A stretch of DNA of 64,000 nt from Pseudomonas putida (lineage in GTDB: Bacteria; Pseudomonadota; Gammaproteobacteria; Pseudomonadales; Pseudomonadaceae): assembly GCA_041879295.1 (NCBI GenBank), contig CP047152.1:5709501-5773500 (forward strand). The letters run 5' to 3'. The translations under genes were made by a program, and so were the position numbers. The notes under the pieces are model-generated. The model was not told where the DNA came from, made no database searches, and saw only the letters and a list, made by a program, of their open reading frames with translations. Each line of letters opens with the position of its first letter. Within the stretch, counting starts at the first letter, position 1. This document shows positions 37,802 through 47,851 of the stretch, in pieces.

Positions 37802-38668
37802 TCAGTCGTCTGTAGCCTTGATCGACTTGGGCGACAGACGCAGGCTGCGCAAGCTGCGCTTCACGCTCTTCAGGTGGTTGACCAGGCTAGGCCCGCGCGC
37901 CATGGCAACGCCCATGGCCAGCACGTCGATCACCACCAGGTGGGCAATACGCGAGGTCAGAGGGGTATAGATCTCGGTGTCTTCATGCACGTCGATCGCC
38001 AGGTTGACCGTCGACAGCTCGGCCAGCGGCGTCTGGCTGGGGCACAGGGTAATCAGGTTGGCGCCGCTCTCACGCACCAGGTTGGCGGTGATCAGCAGGT
38101 CCTTGGAACGGCCCGACTGGGAAATACACACCGCCACATCACCCGGTTTCAGGGTAACCGCCGACATCGCTTGCATGTGCGGGTCGGAATACGCTGCCGC
38201 GCTGAGCAGCAGGCGGAAGAATTTGTGCTGGGCATCGGCTGCAACCGCACCGGACGCGCCAAAGCCATAGAACTCTACCCGCTGCGCCTGGGCCATGGCG
38301 CTCACTGCTTGTTGCAGCGCCTGCGGATCAAGGTGCTCGCGCACTTCCATCAGGGTGTGCAGGGTGGTGTCGAAGATCTTCAGACTGTAGTCGGCGACCG
38401 AGTCATCTTCGTGGATGGCAAACTGACCGAAACTGGCCCCTGCAGCCAGGCTTTGTGCCAGCTTCAGCTTCAGGTCCTGGAAGCCCGAGCAGCCAATGGC
38501 CCGGCAGAAACGCACGATGGTCGGTTCACTGATACCCACGCTGTGCGCCAAGTCGGCCATGGAGCTGTGCATGACGGCAGCCGGGTCGAGCAGCACGTGG
38601 TCGGCCACTTTCAGTTCCGATTTGCGCAGCAGGTGGCGCGATTGGGCGATATGTTGCAACAGATTCAC
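37802..38668 (-). CDS. hexR: HexR, RpiR-family repressor of glucose catabolism
   Basis: 288-residue regulator: N-terminal HTH_6 (about 1-77; GISEPTIVRFCRAIGCSGFQDLK) and a SIS sugar-phosphate-binding domain (about 125-260; SAVTLKPGDVAVCISQSGRSKD). KDPG relieves its repression of zwf/edd/gap in P. putida. It diverges from zwf around a matching operator. Confidence 0.94.
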   Translation of the reverse strand: MNLLQHIAQSRHLLRKSELKVADHVLLDPAAVMHSSMADLAHSVGISEPTIVRFCRAIGCSGFQDLKLKLAQSLAAGASFGQFAIHEDDSVADYSLKIFDTTLHTLMEVREHLDPQALQQAVSAMAQAQRVEFYGFGASGAVAADAQHKFFRLLLSAAAYSDPHMQAMSAVTLKPGDVAVCISQSGRSKDLLITANLVRESGANLITLCPSQTPLAELSTVNLAIDVHEDTEIYTPLTSRIAHLVVIDVLAMGVAMARGPSLVNHLKSVKRSLRSLRLSPKSIKATDD

Positions 38669-38711
38669 AGGCTGGACTCGGTTATGATCGGCTTGCCGGG
38701 TTGTAGCTTTC

Positions 38712-38727
38712 TTGTAGTTATACTACA
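38712..38727. promoter_or_regulatory. HexR operator
   Basis: TTGTAGTTATACTACA, an imperfect palindrome matching the HexR consensus TTGT-N8-ACAA, lies between hexR and zwf. Confidence 0.85.
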
Positions 38728-38771
38728 TGGACGCCAACCCGCCCAGTTAAACGAACGTGGAGAGTGGCGGT

Positions 38772-40214
38772 TTGACTATTCCTTGCGACATTCTGGTCTT
38801 CGGCGGCACCGGTGATCTGGCCCTGCACAAATTGCTTCCGGCGCTCTACCACCTGTTTCGCGAGGCCCGTCTGAACCCTGCCGTGCGGGTCATCGCACTG
38901 GCCAGACGCAACCTGCCACGCCTCGACTACCTGAAACTTGCCGAACGCCATTGTCGCGCGCAGATTGCCCGCAGCGACTTCGACGAGGAGGTGTGGCAGC
39001 GGTTTTCTGCACGGGTCGACTACTTCCCGATGGATGCTTCACAAAGCGCCGACTTCGGCCGCCTGGCACGCTACCTGGGCGAACCCGGTGGGCTGACGCG
39101 CATCTTCTACCTGGCCACCGCTCCCAACCTGTTCGTGCCGATTGCCAACCACCTGCGCATTGCCGGACTGGCCGACACCGAAGCGCGCATCGTGCTGGAA
39201 AAACCGATCGGCCATTCGCTGGAATCCGCCACTGCCATCAATGAAGCGATTGGCACGGTGTTCGAAGAAAGCCAGGTGTTCCGCATCGACCACTATCTGG
39301 GCAAGGAAACCGTGCAGAACCTGATGGCCCTGCGTTTTGCCAATGCCCTGCTGGAGCCGGTGTGGCGCAACAACCAGGTCGACCATGTCCAGATCAGCGT
39401 TTGCGAGACGCTGGGCGTAGAAAACCGCGGTGCCTACTACGATCGCGCCGGGGCTATTCGCGACATGCTGCAGAACCACCTTCTGCAACTGCTGTGCCTG
39501 GTGGCCATGGAGCCACCTGCGCAGTTCGAGGCCGAAGCGGTACGCGACGAAAAGGTGAAAATCCTGCGCGCCCTCAAGCCGATCACTGGCCAGGATGTGC
39601 AGGACAAGACAGTACGCGGCCAATATGGCGCCGGGCGTATCGGCGGCCAGGAAGTGCCGGCCTACTACTTTGAAAAGGATGTCGACAACGACAGCGATAC
39701 CGAGACTTTCGTGGCCATCGAGGCGCACATCGACAACTGGCGCTGGGCGGGCGTGCCCTTCTATCTGCGCACTGGCAAACGCATGGCGCGGCGCGCTTCG
39801 CAGATCGTCATCCAGTTCAAGCCAGTGCCTCACGAACTGTTCAGCGGCGGCCAGGTCAACCAGCTACTGATACAGCTGCAACCGGACGAACGCATCAGCC
39901 TGCGCATGATGACCAAGAGCCCAGGCAAGGGCATGCGCCTGGAGCCCGTGGAGCTGGACCTTAATCTGGCCCAGGTGTTCAGCCAGACTCGCCGCTGGGA
40001 AGCCTACGAGCGTTTGCTGCTGGATGTGCTCGAAGGTGATTCGACACTGTTCATGCGCCGCGATGAAGTGGAAGCAGCCTGGGCCTGGGTAGATCCAATC
40101 ATCAAGGGCTGTGAAGAGCACTTCCAGGCGCCCCGCCCCTACCCGGCTGGCAGTTCTGGGCCCGAGCAAGCCAACAGCCTGCTCGCCAGGCATGGCAGGC
40201 ACTGGCATGGCTGA
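38772..40214 (+). CDS. zwf: Glucose-6-phosphate 1-dehydrogenase
   Basis: 480-residue enzyme oxidising glucose-6-phosphate to 6-phosphogluconolactone. NADP motif FGGTGDLA (residues about 9-16), active-site RIDHYLGKE and GPFYLRTGKRM-like VPFYLRTGKRM are present. The start appears to be TTG at 38772 (TIPCDILVFGG); GGAGAG lies upstream. P. putida has several zwf genes and the copy beside hexR and uvrD is a distinct isozyme (zwf-3 by gene order). No pgl or edd follows. Confidence 0.93.
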   Translation: MTIPCDILVFGGTGDLALHKLLPALYHLFREARLNPAVRVIALARRNLPRLDYLKLAERHCRAQIARSDFDEEVWQRFSARVDYFPMDASQSADFGRLARYLGEPGGLTRIFYLATAPNLFVPIANHLRIAGLADTEARIVLEKPIGHSLESATAINEAIGTVFEESQVFRIDHYLGKETVQNLMALRFANALLEPVWRNNQVDHVQISVCETLGVENRGAYYDRAGAIRDMLQNHLLQLLCLVAMEPPAQFEAEAVRDEKVKILRALKPITGQDVQDKTVRGQYGAGRIGGQEVPAYYFEKDVDNDSDTETFVAIEAHIDNWRWAGVPFYLRTGKRMARRASQIVIQFKPVPHELFSGGQVNQLLIQLQPDERISLRMMTKSPGKGMRLEPVELDLNLAQVFSQTRRWEAYERLLLDVLEGDSTLFMRRDEVEAAWAWVDPIIKGCEEHFQAPRPYPAGSSGPEQANSLLARHGRHWHG

Positions 40215-40428
40215 ATTACCTGCGCGTTGACGCTACCTTCAATCTGAAACAGGCGCAGATAAAGTTCAAAGGGGCGAAGTCCTTTGCCTTGAAGGCCATT
40301 GACTGACCATGCGTCAGCCAGCTTGCGCAGGCCGTAGCTGACCCCGGACCGATGAGCGGGATGCAGCCAGGTGAATATTCATACAGTAGATATTTGCCCC
40401 TTACCCGGCATCGCCCTAGAATGGCCCG

Positions 40429-42615
40429 ATGCGCACAGACGACCTCTCTCTCCTGCTGAACTCCCTCAACGATGCCCAACGCCAGGCCGTAGCGGCCACG
40501 CTTGGGCGTCAACTGGTGCTTGCCGGTGCCGGTTCCGGTAAAACCCGCGTGCTGGTACACCGTATCGCCTGGCTGATCCAGGTCGAGCAGGCATCGCCGC
40601 ACTCGATCCTGTCGGTGACGTTCACCAACAAGGCCGCAGCAGAAATGCGCCAGCGGATCGAACAACTGCTGGGCATCAACCCGGCAGGCATGTGGGTCGG
40701 CACCTTCCACGGCCTGGCCCATCGTCTGTTGCGGGCCCACTGGCAGGAAGCACGGCTGGTGCAGAATTTCCAGATCCTCGACAGCGACGACCAGCAGCGT
40801 CTGATCAAGCGGGTGATGCGCGAGTTGGGCCTGGACGAGCAGAAGTGGCCGGCACGCCAGGCCCAGTGGTTCATCAACGGGCAGAAAGACGAAGGCCTGC
40901 GCCCGCAGCATATCCAGGCGGGGGGCGACCTGTTCCTGGCGACCATGCGCGAGGTCTACACCGCCTACGAGCAGGCTTGCGAGCGCGCCGGGGTCATCGA
41001 TTTCTCCGAGCTGCTGCTTCGCGCCCTGGACCTGTGGCGTGACCACCCGGGCCTGCTGGAGCACTATCAGCGACGCTTCCGCCACGTGCTGGTGGACGAG
41101 TTCCAGGATACCAACGCCGTGCAGTACGCCTGGTTGCGCCTGCTGGCACGCGGCGGCGACAGCCTGATGGCGGTAGGCGATGACGACCAGTCGATCTACG
41201 GCTGGCGCGGCGCCAAGATCGAAAACATTCACCAGTACACCGCCGACTTCCCCGACGCCGAAATGATCCGCCTGGAGCAGAACTACCGCTCCACCGGCGG
41301 CATCCTCAAGGCGGCCAACGCGCTGATCGCCAATAACAGCGGGCGCCTGGGCAAGGAACTGTGGACCGACATGGGCGAAGGCGAACCACTGACCCTGTAC
41401 GCGGCCTACAACGAGCACGATGAAGCGCGCTATGTAGTGGAAACCATCGAGAGCCTGGTCAAGCAGGGCAATGCGCGCAACGAGATCGCCATCCTGTACC
41501 GCTCCAACGCCCAGTCGCGAGTGCTGGAAGAAGCCCTGCTGCGTGAGCGTATCCCCTACCGCATCTATGGCGGCCAGCGCTTCTTCGAGCGCGCCGAAAT
41601 CAAGAATGCCATGGCGTACCTGCGCCTGATCGAAGGGCGTGGCAACGATGCCGCTCTGGAGCGGGTGATCAACGTGCCGCCGCGCGGTATTGGCGAAAAA
41701 ACTGTCGAAGCCATCCGCGAGCACGCCCGCCACAGCCAGCTGTCCATGTGGGAAGCCATGTGCCAGCTGCTCGCTGCCAAGGCCCTGAAGGGTCGCGCCG
41801 CCAGTGCCCTGGGGGCCTTTATCGAGCTGATCGAGGGGCTGGCCGCCAAGGTCGTGGACATGCCGCTGCATACCATGACCCAGACCGCCATAGAACAGTC
41901 CGGCCTGATCACCTATCACCAGGAAGAAAAAGGTGAAAAGGGCCAGGCACGGGTAGAAAACCTTGAGGAACTGGTCAGTGCCGCACGCAACTTCGAGTCC
42001 ACCGACGAAGACGCCGACCTGTCCCCGCTCTCGGCCTTCCTTGGCCACGCCTCACTCGAAGCTGGCGATACTCAGGCTGACGAGCATGAAGACAGCATCC
42101 AGCTGATGACCCTGCACAGCGCCAAAGGCCTTGAGTTCCCCTATGTGTTCCTGGTGGGCATGGAAGAAGGCTTGTTCCCGCACAAGATGAGCCTGGAAGA
42201 ACCCGGCCGCCTGGAAGAGGAACGACGCCTGGCCTATGTAGGCATCACCCGCGCCATGCGCCAGCTGGTCATGACCTACGCCGAAACACGCCGCCTTTAT
42301 GGCAGCGAGACGTATAACAAGGTGTCGCGTTTCGTGCGTGAAATTCCGGCCGGCCTGGTTCAGGAAGTACGCCTGTCCAACAGTGTCAGCCGCCCGTTCG
42401 GCGGGGCCAAGACGGCCACCAACAGCAACCTGTTCGCCAATGCCAGCATTCCGCAGACCGCGTTCAACCTTGGCCAGCGTGTGCAGCATGCAGTATTCGG
42501 CGAAGGCGTGATCCTCAACTTCGAGGGTTCTGGCGCTCAGGCGCGGGTGCAGGTGAACTTTGCCGAAGGTAGCAAATGGCTGATGCTGGGGTATGCCAAG
42601 CTCGAGGCTGTCTAA
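40429..42615 (+). CDS. uvrD: DNA helicase II
   Basis: 728-residue superfamily 1A helicase for nucleotide-excision and mismatch repair. Motifs: Walker A GAGSGKT (about 33-39), DEFQDTN (II), DDDQSIYGWRGA (III), LEQNYRST (IV), TLHSAKGLEFPYVFLVG (V) and AYVGITRAM (VI). The C-terminal QRVQHAVFGEGVILNFEG is the UvrD RNAP-binding Tudor-like domain. The 214 bases upstream hold no recognised element. Confidence 0.96.
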   Translation: MRTDDLSLLLNSLNDAQRQAVAATLGRQLVLAGAGSGKTRVLVHRIAWLIQVEQASPHSILSVTFTNKAAAEMRQRIEQLLGINPAGMWVGTFHGLAHRLLRAHWQEARLVQNFQILDSDDQQRLIKRVMRELGLDEQKWPARQAQWFINGQKDEGLRPQHIQAGGDLFLATMREVYTAYEQACERAGVIDFSELLLRALDLWRDHPGLLEHYQRRFRHVLVDEFQDTNAVQYAWLRLLARGGDSLMAVGDDDQSIYGWRGAKIENIHQYTADFPDAEMIRLEQNYRSTGGILKAANALIANNSGRLGKELWTDMGEGEPLTLYAAYNEHDEARYVVETIESLVKQGNARNEIAILYRSNAQSRVLEEALLRERIPYRIYGGQRFFERAEIKNAMAYLRLIEGRGNDAALERVINVPPRGIGEKTVEAIREHARHSQLSMWEAMCQLLAAKALKGRAASALGAFIELIEGLAAKVVDMPLHTMTQTAIEQSGLITYHQEEKGEKGQARVENLEELVSAARNFESTDEDADLSPLSAFLGHASLEAGDTQADEHEDSIQLMTLHSAKGLEFPYVFLVGMEEGLFPHKMSLEEPGRLEEERRLAYVGITRAMRQLVMTYAETRRLYGSETYNKVSRFVREIPAGLVQEVRLSNSVSRPFGGAKTATNSNLFANASIPQTAFNLGQRVQHAVFGEGVILNFEGSGAQARVQVNFAEGSKWLMLGYAKLEAV

Positions 42616-42746
42616 AGCCCACAAGGGTCGGGCCTGCCAACTTTGTAACATCAGGCAAAAGCTCGAAACACTATGTCGCTGGTCATGTGCCTGGGAACCT
42701 GTGCACCATGACGCGCGTGCAATCCACAACAGGGGATATCCCACTT

Positions 42747-43601
42747 ATGCAACGTTTTCTTAGCATCGCACTGGCGCTCTGCGTCGGCCTGACGCTGAGC
42801 CTGGACGCCAGCGCCAAGCGTTTCGGCGGCGGCAAGAGCTCGGGCTCCGCGCCTATCCACCAGACCCGCCAGGCTACGCCAACCACGCCTGCAGCCGCGC
42901 CGACCGCACCTGGCCGTGCACCGGCTGCCGCAAGCGGTGCTTCGCGCTGGTTGGGCCCACTGGCCGGCCTCGCCGCCGGTGGCCTGCTGGCTTCCATGTT
43001 CATGGGCGACGGTTTCGAAGGCTTCCAGATCATGGACTTCCTGATCGTGGCGCTCATCGCCTTCCTCGTGTTCCGCTTCATCGCCGCGCGCCGCCGCCAG
43101 CAGCAGCCACAAATGGCCATGCCGGGCCATGCGCCGATGCAGCGTGAGGCTCACGCTCAGCCTGCGCAACCGTCGATTTTCGGTGGTTCGGCCGCACCTG
43201 CTGCCGCAGCAGCCCCGGTGATCAACGCGCCGGCCTGGTTCAACGAGCAGAGCTTCCTGGCTGCAGCCCGTAGCCATTTCCAGTCGCTGCAGCAGCACTG
43301 GGATGCCAACGAAATGGACAAGATCAGCGAGTTCGTTACCCCGCAAATGCTCGAGTTCCTCAAGCGTGAGCGTGCTGAACTGGGTGATGGCTTCCAGTCT
43401 ACCTACATCGATAACCTGGAAGTGCAGCTGGACGGTGTCGATGATCGCGCCGACCGCACCGACGCTACCCTGACCTTCCGTGGCGTGTCGAAGAATTCGC
43501 GCTTCGACCAGGGCGAAGTGTTCAGCGAAAGCTGGCACATGGTTCGCGCCCAAGGCGAGAACCAGCCTTGGCTGGTAGCCGGTATCCGTCAAAACGGCTA
43601 A
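42747..43601 (+). CDS. Tim44-like domain membrane protein
   Basis: 284-residue protein: signal peptide (about 1-24), Ala/Pro/Thr-rich stretch, glycine-rich and hydrophobic helices (about 70-115; GPLAGLAAGGLLASMFMG, IMDFLIVALIAFLVFRFI) and a C-terminal Tim44-like domain (about 165-284; AAARSHFQSLQQHWDANEMDKISEF). Bacterial function is unknown. ATG 42747 preceded by AGGGGATAT. A terminator follows. Confidence 0.85.
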   Translation: MQRFLSIALALCVGLTLSLDASAKRFGGGKSSGSAPIHQTRQATPTTPAAAPTAPGRAPAAASGASRWLGPLAGLAAGGLLASMFMGDGFEGFQIMDFLIVALIAFLVFRFIAARRRQQQPQMAMPGHAPMQREAHAQPAQPSIFGGSAAPAAAAAPVINAPAWFNEQSFLAAARSHFQSLQQHWDANEMDKISEFVTPQMLEFLKRERAELGDGFQSTYIDNLEVQLDGVDDRADRTDATLTFRGVSKNSRFDQGEVFSESWHMVRAQGENQPWLVAGIRQNG

Positions 43602-43623
43602 TCGCTGCGTGCTAAACAGAGAA

Positions 43624-43652
43624 CCCCGGGCTTGCCCGGGGTTTTTGCTTTT
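43624..43652 (+). terminator. Rho-independent terminator
   Basis: ACCCCGGGC-TT-GCCCGGGGT followed by TTTTGCTTTT, after the Tim44-like gene. Confidence 0.93.
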
Positions 43653-43714
43653 GCCAAAGTGGGCTACTAGGGTATAAGGCGCAGCGTTGTCATCTAGGTT
43701 AGAGGAAGTGAACC

Positions 43715-44122
43715 GTGGAAGAAGTGATCGAACAACTCCGTGAAGCGAATGAGCCGGTACCGGTGCCCTTGGAGCTTCCCGACGAAGACCAACTGGTAGA
43801 GATCGAAGAGCAGCTGTTCATCAATATTCCATTCGTGTTCAAAGAGTTTCTGCTGACCGTAAGTGATGTGGTTTACGGCTCCCTTGAGCCTGTTACCGTC
43901 ACTGATCCGCAGTCGCACACCTACCTGCCAGATGTGGCATCCAATGCCTGGGATGCCGGCGTACCGCGTGACCTGATTCCGCTGTGCCAGGACGGCGACA
44001 ATTACTATTGCGTCGAAGAAGACGGCACCGTGGTGCTGTGGGATGCCGAAGAGGAAATTGTCGGCGAAGACAGCTGGGAATCGGTGTGGCACTGGGCGCG
44101 AGATGTTTGGCTGGAGAGCTGA
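43715..44122 (+). CDS. SMI1/KNR4 (SUKH) family protein
   Basis: 135-residue acidic protein with the SUKH fold pattern: LPDEDQLVEIEEQLFINIPFVFKEFL (about 20-46) and LIPLCQDGDNYYCVEEDGTVVLWDAEEE (about 87-114). Superfamily members are often immunity proteins for secreted nucleases, but no toxin is adjacent and the gene is widely kept in pseudomonads, so a housekeeping role is possible. Start is GTG at 43715 with GAGGAAG upstream. Confidence 0.8.
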   Translation: MEEVIEQLREANEPVPVPLELPDEDQLVEIEEQLFINIPFVFKEFLLTVSDVVYGSLEPVTVTDPQSHTYLPDVASNAWDAGVPRDLIPLCQDGDNYYCVEEDGTVVLWDAEEEIVGEDSWESVWHWARDVWLES

Positions 44123-44195
44123 TCGCTAGAGCCTATAGAGAAGCTCGCGATCTGAGGCAGGAAAAATGACGTCTTAGCGCGTCAAGGTCGTTAAA

Positions 44196-44220
44196 TCGCC
44201 AGGCTTTCCACGCCTGGCGA
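44196..44220. terminator. Stem-loop after the antiporter gene
   Basis: TCGCCAGGC / GCCTGGCGA with a seven-base loop, between convergent genes; followed on the minus strand by ATTTAA. Confidence 0.6.
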
Positions 44221-44276
44221 CATCGCTATAGCCCATCTTCTCGGCGAACGGGAGATCTTGCCTCGGGCGCAACCCC

Positions 44277-46037
44277 TCAGTGCGAGTTTTCGCGACTGTT
44301 CTCCAGCGTCTCCAACAACGCGATCTGCATGCGCGTGTGCACGCGGATGAACCAGCGCCACAACAACGCCACCACCACCGCAGCCACCACGGCAATCACC
44401 AGCAGCAATTCGCTGGTGGGCAGAATGCTGGCGGACAATGCCGACAGCAGCAGGAAAATCACCAGCAGCGACAACAGCGGGATCACTTCGGCGATCACAC
44501 GGCGCACGCGCTGGGTATGTCGCCCGGCCATTTCCGGCTTCACGCCCATCTCTGCCAGTAGCATCGAGAGTGCCTTTAGCTTGCGGTACGCGGCGATCAG
44601 GAAAGGCAGTGACAGCAGCAATGCAGCCCCCCAAATGATGGCCTTCTGCTGGCTTACATCGCTGACCCACTCACTGAGCCAATTGCCGATACGCCCTGCA
44701 AAGTAGCCGCCACTGAAGAAGATGGCGATCACCAGCGCCAGGTTCACCCCCACCTGCAACAGGATGCGCCGGATCATCGCCGCCAGCATGGCACTCTCGC
44801 CCTGCGGCTGGATGTTGCGCAACCACTCACCATATAAAGACAGCACGCGTGCGAGGCGAGCGGGCACCACATTGCCCAGTTTCTGCGACAACGGGTCAGC
44901 CGCGCGGATCAGGTAGGGTGTCAGCAGCGTAGTGATTGCCGATACTGCCACCGCCACCGGGTAAAGGAAGTCGCTGGTCACCTGCAGGGTCATGCCCAGC
45001 GCGGCAATGATGAAGGAGAACTCGCCGATCTGCGAAAGCCCCATGCCAACACGCAGTGACGTGCGCCCATCATTACCGGCAATGAACGCCCCCATGCCAC
45101 AAGACAGCATCTTGCCCAGTACCACCGCCAACGTAATGACCACGATCGGCCAGGCATAGTCGAGGAGCACCTGAGGGTCAATCATCAGACCAATGGCGAC
45201 GAAGAAGATGGCGCTGAAAAGGTCGCGTACGGGCTCGATCAAGCGTTCAATTTTCAATAGCTGCCGTGATTCGGCCATGATCGCGCCAATCAGGAAAGCG
45301 CCTAGCACCATGCTGTATTCCAGCTTCACTACCAGCAGGCAGAAGCCGAAACACAGGCCCAGAACGGTGATCAGCAACATTTCGTTGCTTTCGAACCTGG
45401 CGACGTAGGCCAATAACCGCGGCACCAGCAAAATACCGATGACGAGGGCGACGATCATGAACAGCGACAGTTTGCCGACAGTGGAGAACACCTCACCCGA
45501 GCTGACCGTGCCGCTGACCGCGATACCTGACAGCAGGGCAATGATACCGATGCCAAGAATGTCCTCGACGATCAACACGCCAAAAATCAGCTGGGCAAAG
45601 CGCTCGTTCTTCATCTTCAAGTCGTTGAGCGCCTTGACGATGATGGTGGTGGAGGAAATGGCCAGGATGGCGCCCAGGAACAGTGAATCCATGGTACTCC
45701 AGCCAAACCAGCGGCCAATCTCGAAGCCGATCCAGATCATCAGCACGATTTCCAGAAACGCTGCGATAAATGCCGTGGCGCCGACCTTGAACAGCTTGCG
45801 CAGGCTGAACTCGAGCCCCAGACAGAACATCAAGAATATAACCCCCAGTTCGGCGAGGATCTTGATGGTTTCTTCGTCATGAATCAGACCGAACGGGGGG
45901 GTGTGCGGGCCAATGATGAAGCCGGCGACAATGTAACCCAGCACCACCGGCTGTTTGAGGCGGTGAAAAAGAATGGTGACGACGCCAGCGATCAGCATGA
46001 TGACTGCCAAGTCCTGGATGAAGCTGATGGCATGCAT
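44277..46037 (-). CDS. CPA2-family cation:proton antiporter
   Basis: 586-residue membrane protein. About 12-13 helices (about 5-410) carry CPA2 motifs including FLMFCLGLEFSLRKL, AISSTTIIVKAL, GVLIVEDILGIG (conserved Asp) and GAFLIGAIMAES. A C-terminal part (about 410-586) with further helices resembles mechanosensitive-type or YbaL-like extensions but no TrkA-N domain is seen. Likely K+/H+ or Na+/H+ exchange. ATG 46037 follows AAGGAG; the in-frame upstream extension lacks one. Confidence 0.88.
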   Translation of the reverse strand: MHAISFIQDLAVIMLIAGVVTILFHRLKQPVVLGYIVAGFIIGPHTPPFGLIHDEETIKILAELGVIFLMFCLGLEFSLRKLFKVGATAFIAAFLEIVLMIWIGFEIGRWFGWSTMDSLFLGAILAISSTTIIVKALNDLKMKNERFAQLIFGVLIVEDILGIGIIALLSGIAVSGTVSSGEVFSTVGKLSLFMIVALVIGILLVPRLLAYVARFESNEMLLITVLGLCFGFCLLVVKLEYSMVLGAFLIGAIMAESRQLLKIERLIEPVRDLFSAIFFVAIGLMIDPQVLLDYAWPIVVITLAVVLGKMLSCGMGAFIAGNDGRTSLRVGMGLSQIGEFSFIIAALGMTLQVTSDFLYPVAVAVSAITTLLTPYLIRAADPLSQKLGNVVPARLARVLSLYGEWLRNIQPQGESAMLAAMIRRILLQVGVNLALVIAIFFSGGYFAGRIGNWLSEWVSDVSQQKAIIWGAALLLSLPFLIAAYRKLKALSMLLAEMGVKPEMAGRHTQRVRRVIAEVIPLLSLLVIFLLLSALSASILPTSELLLVIAVVAAVVVALLWRWFIRVHTRMQIALLETLENSRENSH

Positions 46038-46376
46038 GGCGTGATACTCCTTATCTCGTCTTTTTATGAATGCCTGGTCAGACCGCTCCTGCCGAGGCAA
46101 CCCTGAGCGAGCAGCAAGTACATACTGTATTGAATGCAGCGACGCCCATGTTGCATGGGCGCACTCAGGTTAACATCGCACTCCGCCGCTAAAAGTCGGT
46201 GCAATATGCAGAAACAGATCGGCTGGAAAAGCGCTCGTGATGGCATGATCAGCGTGACGACAGCGCGCCAGCCAACGTCCCGTATCAGCAAGGCAAATTC
46301 AAAGAGGGGAACAGAAGTGTCAGCAGATAACGCCCTCCATTCGCCCGATTCAGCGCAACCTCACCGTGAGCACACT
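46038..46376. other. 339-bp divergent intergenic region
   Basis: Promoter space between the antiporter and thioesterase genes. A 46124-46138 CTGTATTGAATGCAG resembles but does not match a LexA box. AGAGGGG before a GTG at 46317 could give the thioesterase a 20-residue longer N-terminus. No other element recognised. Confidence 0.5.
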
Positions 46377-46862
46377 ATGGAACCTGGAAACGCCCAGCTG
46401 AGCATGACCGTCCTGATGACCCCGGACATGGCCAACTTTTCTGGCAACGTACATGGCGGCACCCTGCTCAAGTACCTCGACGAAGTGGCTTATGCATGCG
46501 CCAGCCGTTATGCCGGCAGCTATGTGGTGACCCTGTCGGTCGACCAGGTGATCTTCCGTGAACCCGTACATGTGGGTGAACTGGTGACCTTCCTGGCGTC
46601 AGTCAACTACACCGGCAACACTTCGATGGAAGTTGGCATCAAAGTTGTGACCGAGAACATTCGCGAGCGCTCGGTGCGCCATTCCAACAGCTGCTTCTTC
46701 ACCATGGTCGCGGTCGATGACAACCGCCGCCCAGTGCCGGTGCCGCCGCGCCAGCCGTACAGCAGCGAAGAAAAACGCCGCTTCCTGCAGGGCCAGCAGC
46801 GCCGGCAGATCCGCCAGGAACTGGAAAAGCGCTACCAGGACCTGAAAACCGACGCCATTTAA
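46377..46862 (+). CDS. Acyl-CoA thioesterase, hotdog family
   Basis: 161-residue single-hotdog thioesterase: [33 protein letters not shown] carries the catalytic N...GG/D pattern of the YciA/BACH-like family; [15 protein letters not shown] follows. The C-terminal 30 residues are Arg/Gln-rich. Start ATG 46377 fits homologues; GTG 46317 is an alternative with a better ribosome site. Its end overlaps pdxY by four bases, convergently. Confidence 0.88.
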   Translation: MEPGNAQLSMTVLMTPDMANFSGNVHGGTLLKYLDEVAYACASRYAGSYVVTLSVDQVIFREPVHVGELVTFLASVNYTGNTSMEVGIKVVTENIRERSVRHSNSCFFTMVAVDDNRRPVPVPPRQPYSSEEKRRFLQGQQRRQIRQELEKRYQDLKTDAI

Positions 46863-47731
46863 AGCGCCAGCAACTGCGCCTCGAAGCGCACCCGTGGGTG
46901 CGCAATGCGGTCCTGGGCCCGTACCAGCTGCAATTCGTAGCTGGCGCAGGCCTGGGTTTCCAGCAGCACTTCATGCACTGCCGCAGCGGTGAACTCGAAT
47001 GCCTGCACCCAGCTGTCGCCAAGCAGCACGCGGGCCAGGAACAGGCCTGAGGTCAGGTCACCCACCCCAACCGGCTGACGCGGGAACGCCAGCAGCGGGC
47101 GGCGCAGGTGCCAGCTGTGCTCGGCGGTCACCAGCAACATTTCGAACTGTTCTTCGGCCCGCCCGGGGTACGCCAGGTGCTTGACCAGTACAACCTGCGG
47201 CCCACGCTGCAGCAGGCTACGCGCCATGTTCACGCAATCCTCCAGCGACTGGGCGCGGCGCCCACAGAAGCTGTCCAGCTCCAGCTGGTTGGGGCACAGG
47301 ATGTCCGCCGTGGCTGCCGCCTCGTCAAGCAGGAACTCACTGACTTCCGGCGGCACGATGCAGCCTTTTTCCGGGTGCCCCATGACCGGGTCGCACAGGT
47401 ACAAGGCTTTTGGGTTTACCGCCTTGATCCGCTCGACGCCGGCCAGGATCGCTCGCCCTTGTTCGGCGCTGCCCAAATAGCCGGAAAGCACTGCATCGCA
47501 GTGGCCCAGCTCGCCGATGTTGGAAATGCCTTCCACCAACGCAGGAATTTGCGCTGGGGCAAGCACTTCACCCGCCCACTGGCCATACTGTGTGTGATTG
47601 GAGAACTGCACGGTATTGAGTGGCCAGGCATTGACCCCGATACGCTGCATGGGGAATACCGCGGCGCTGTTGCCGGCGTGGCCGAACACCACGTGGGACT
47701 GAATGGCGAGCAGGTGCGGGGTACGTTTCAT
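46859..47731 (-). CDS. pdxY: Pyridoxal kinase
   Basis: 290-residue ribokinase-fold enzyme of the PdxY type, phosphorylating pyridoxal for salvage of PLP. Landmarks: [39 protein letters not shown] and the catalytic [12 protein letters not shown] (anion hole/Asp). ATG at 47731; the frame runs open upstream through the divergent DUF3301 gene without family similarity. Confidence 0.95.
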   Translation of the reverse strand: MKRTPHLLAIQSHVVFGHAGNSAAVFPMQRIGVNAWPLNTVQFSNHTQYGQWAGEVLAPAQIPALVEGISNIGELGHCDAVLSGYLGSAEQGRAILAGVERIKAVNPKALYLCDPVMGHPEKGCIVPPEVSEFLLDEAAATADILCPNQLELDSFCGRRAQSLEDCVNMARSLLQRGPQVVLVKHLAYPGRAEEQFEMLLVTAEHSWHLRRPLLAFPRQPVGVGDLTSGLFLARVLLGDSWVQAFEFTAAAVHEVLLETQACASYELQLVRAQDRIAHPRVRFEAQLLAL

Positions 47732-47851
47732 GCGGGAGGTTTCCAAAGCTGTTTCAAGGATTGTGCGCAGCGCAGTATGAACTCGATTGCTACCTGTACG
47801 ACAGGCCAGGAACGCAGTTAAGCTGGATCTACCTGTTTGGAGCATATGCAA

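Noticed and set aside
46124..46138. CTGTATTGAATGCAG as a LexA (SOS) box
   Set aside because: The CTG and CAG halves are nine bases apart rather than ten and the centre lacks the AT alternation; no SOS gene is adjacent.
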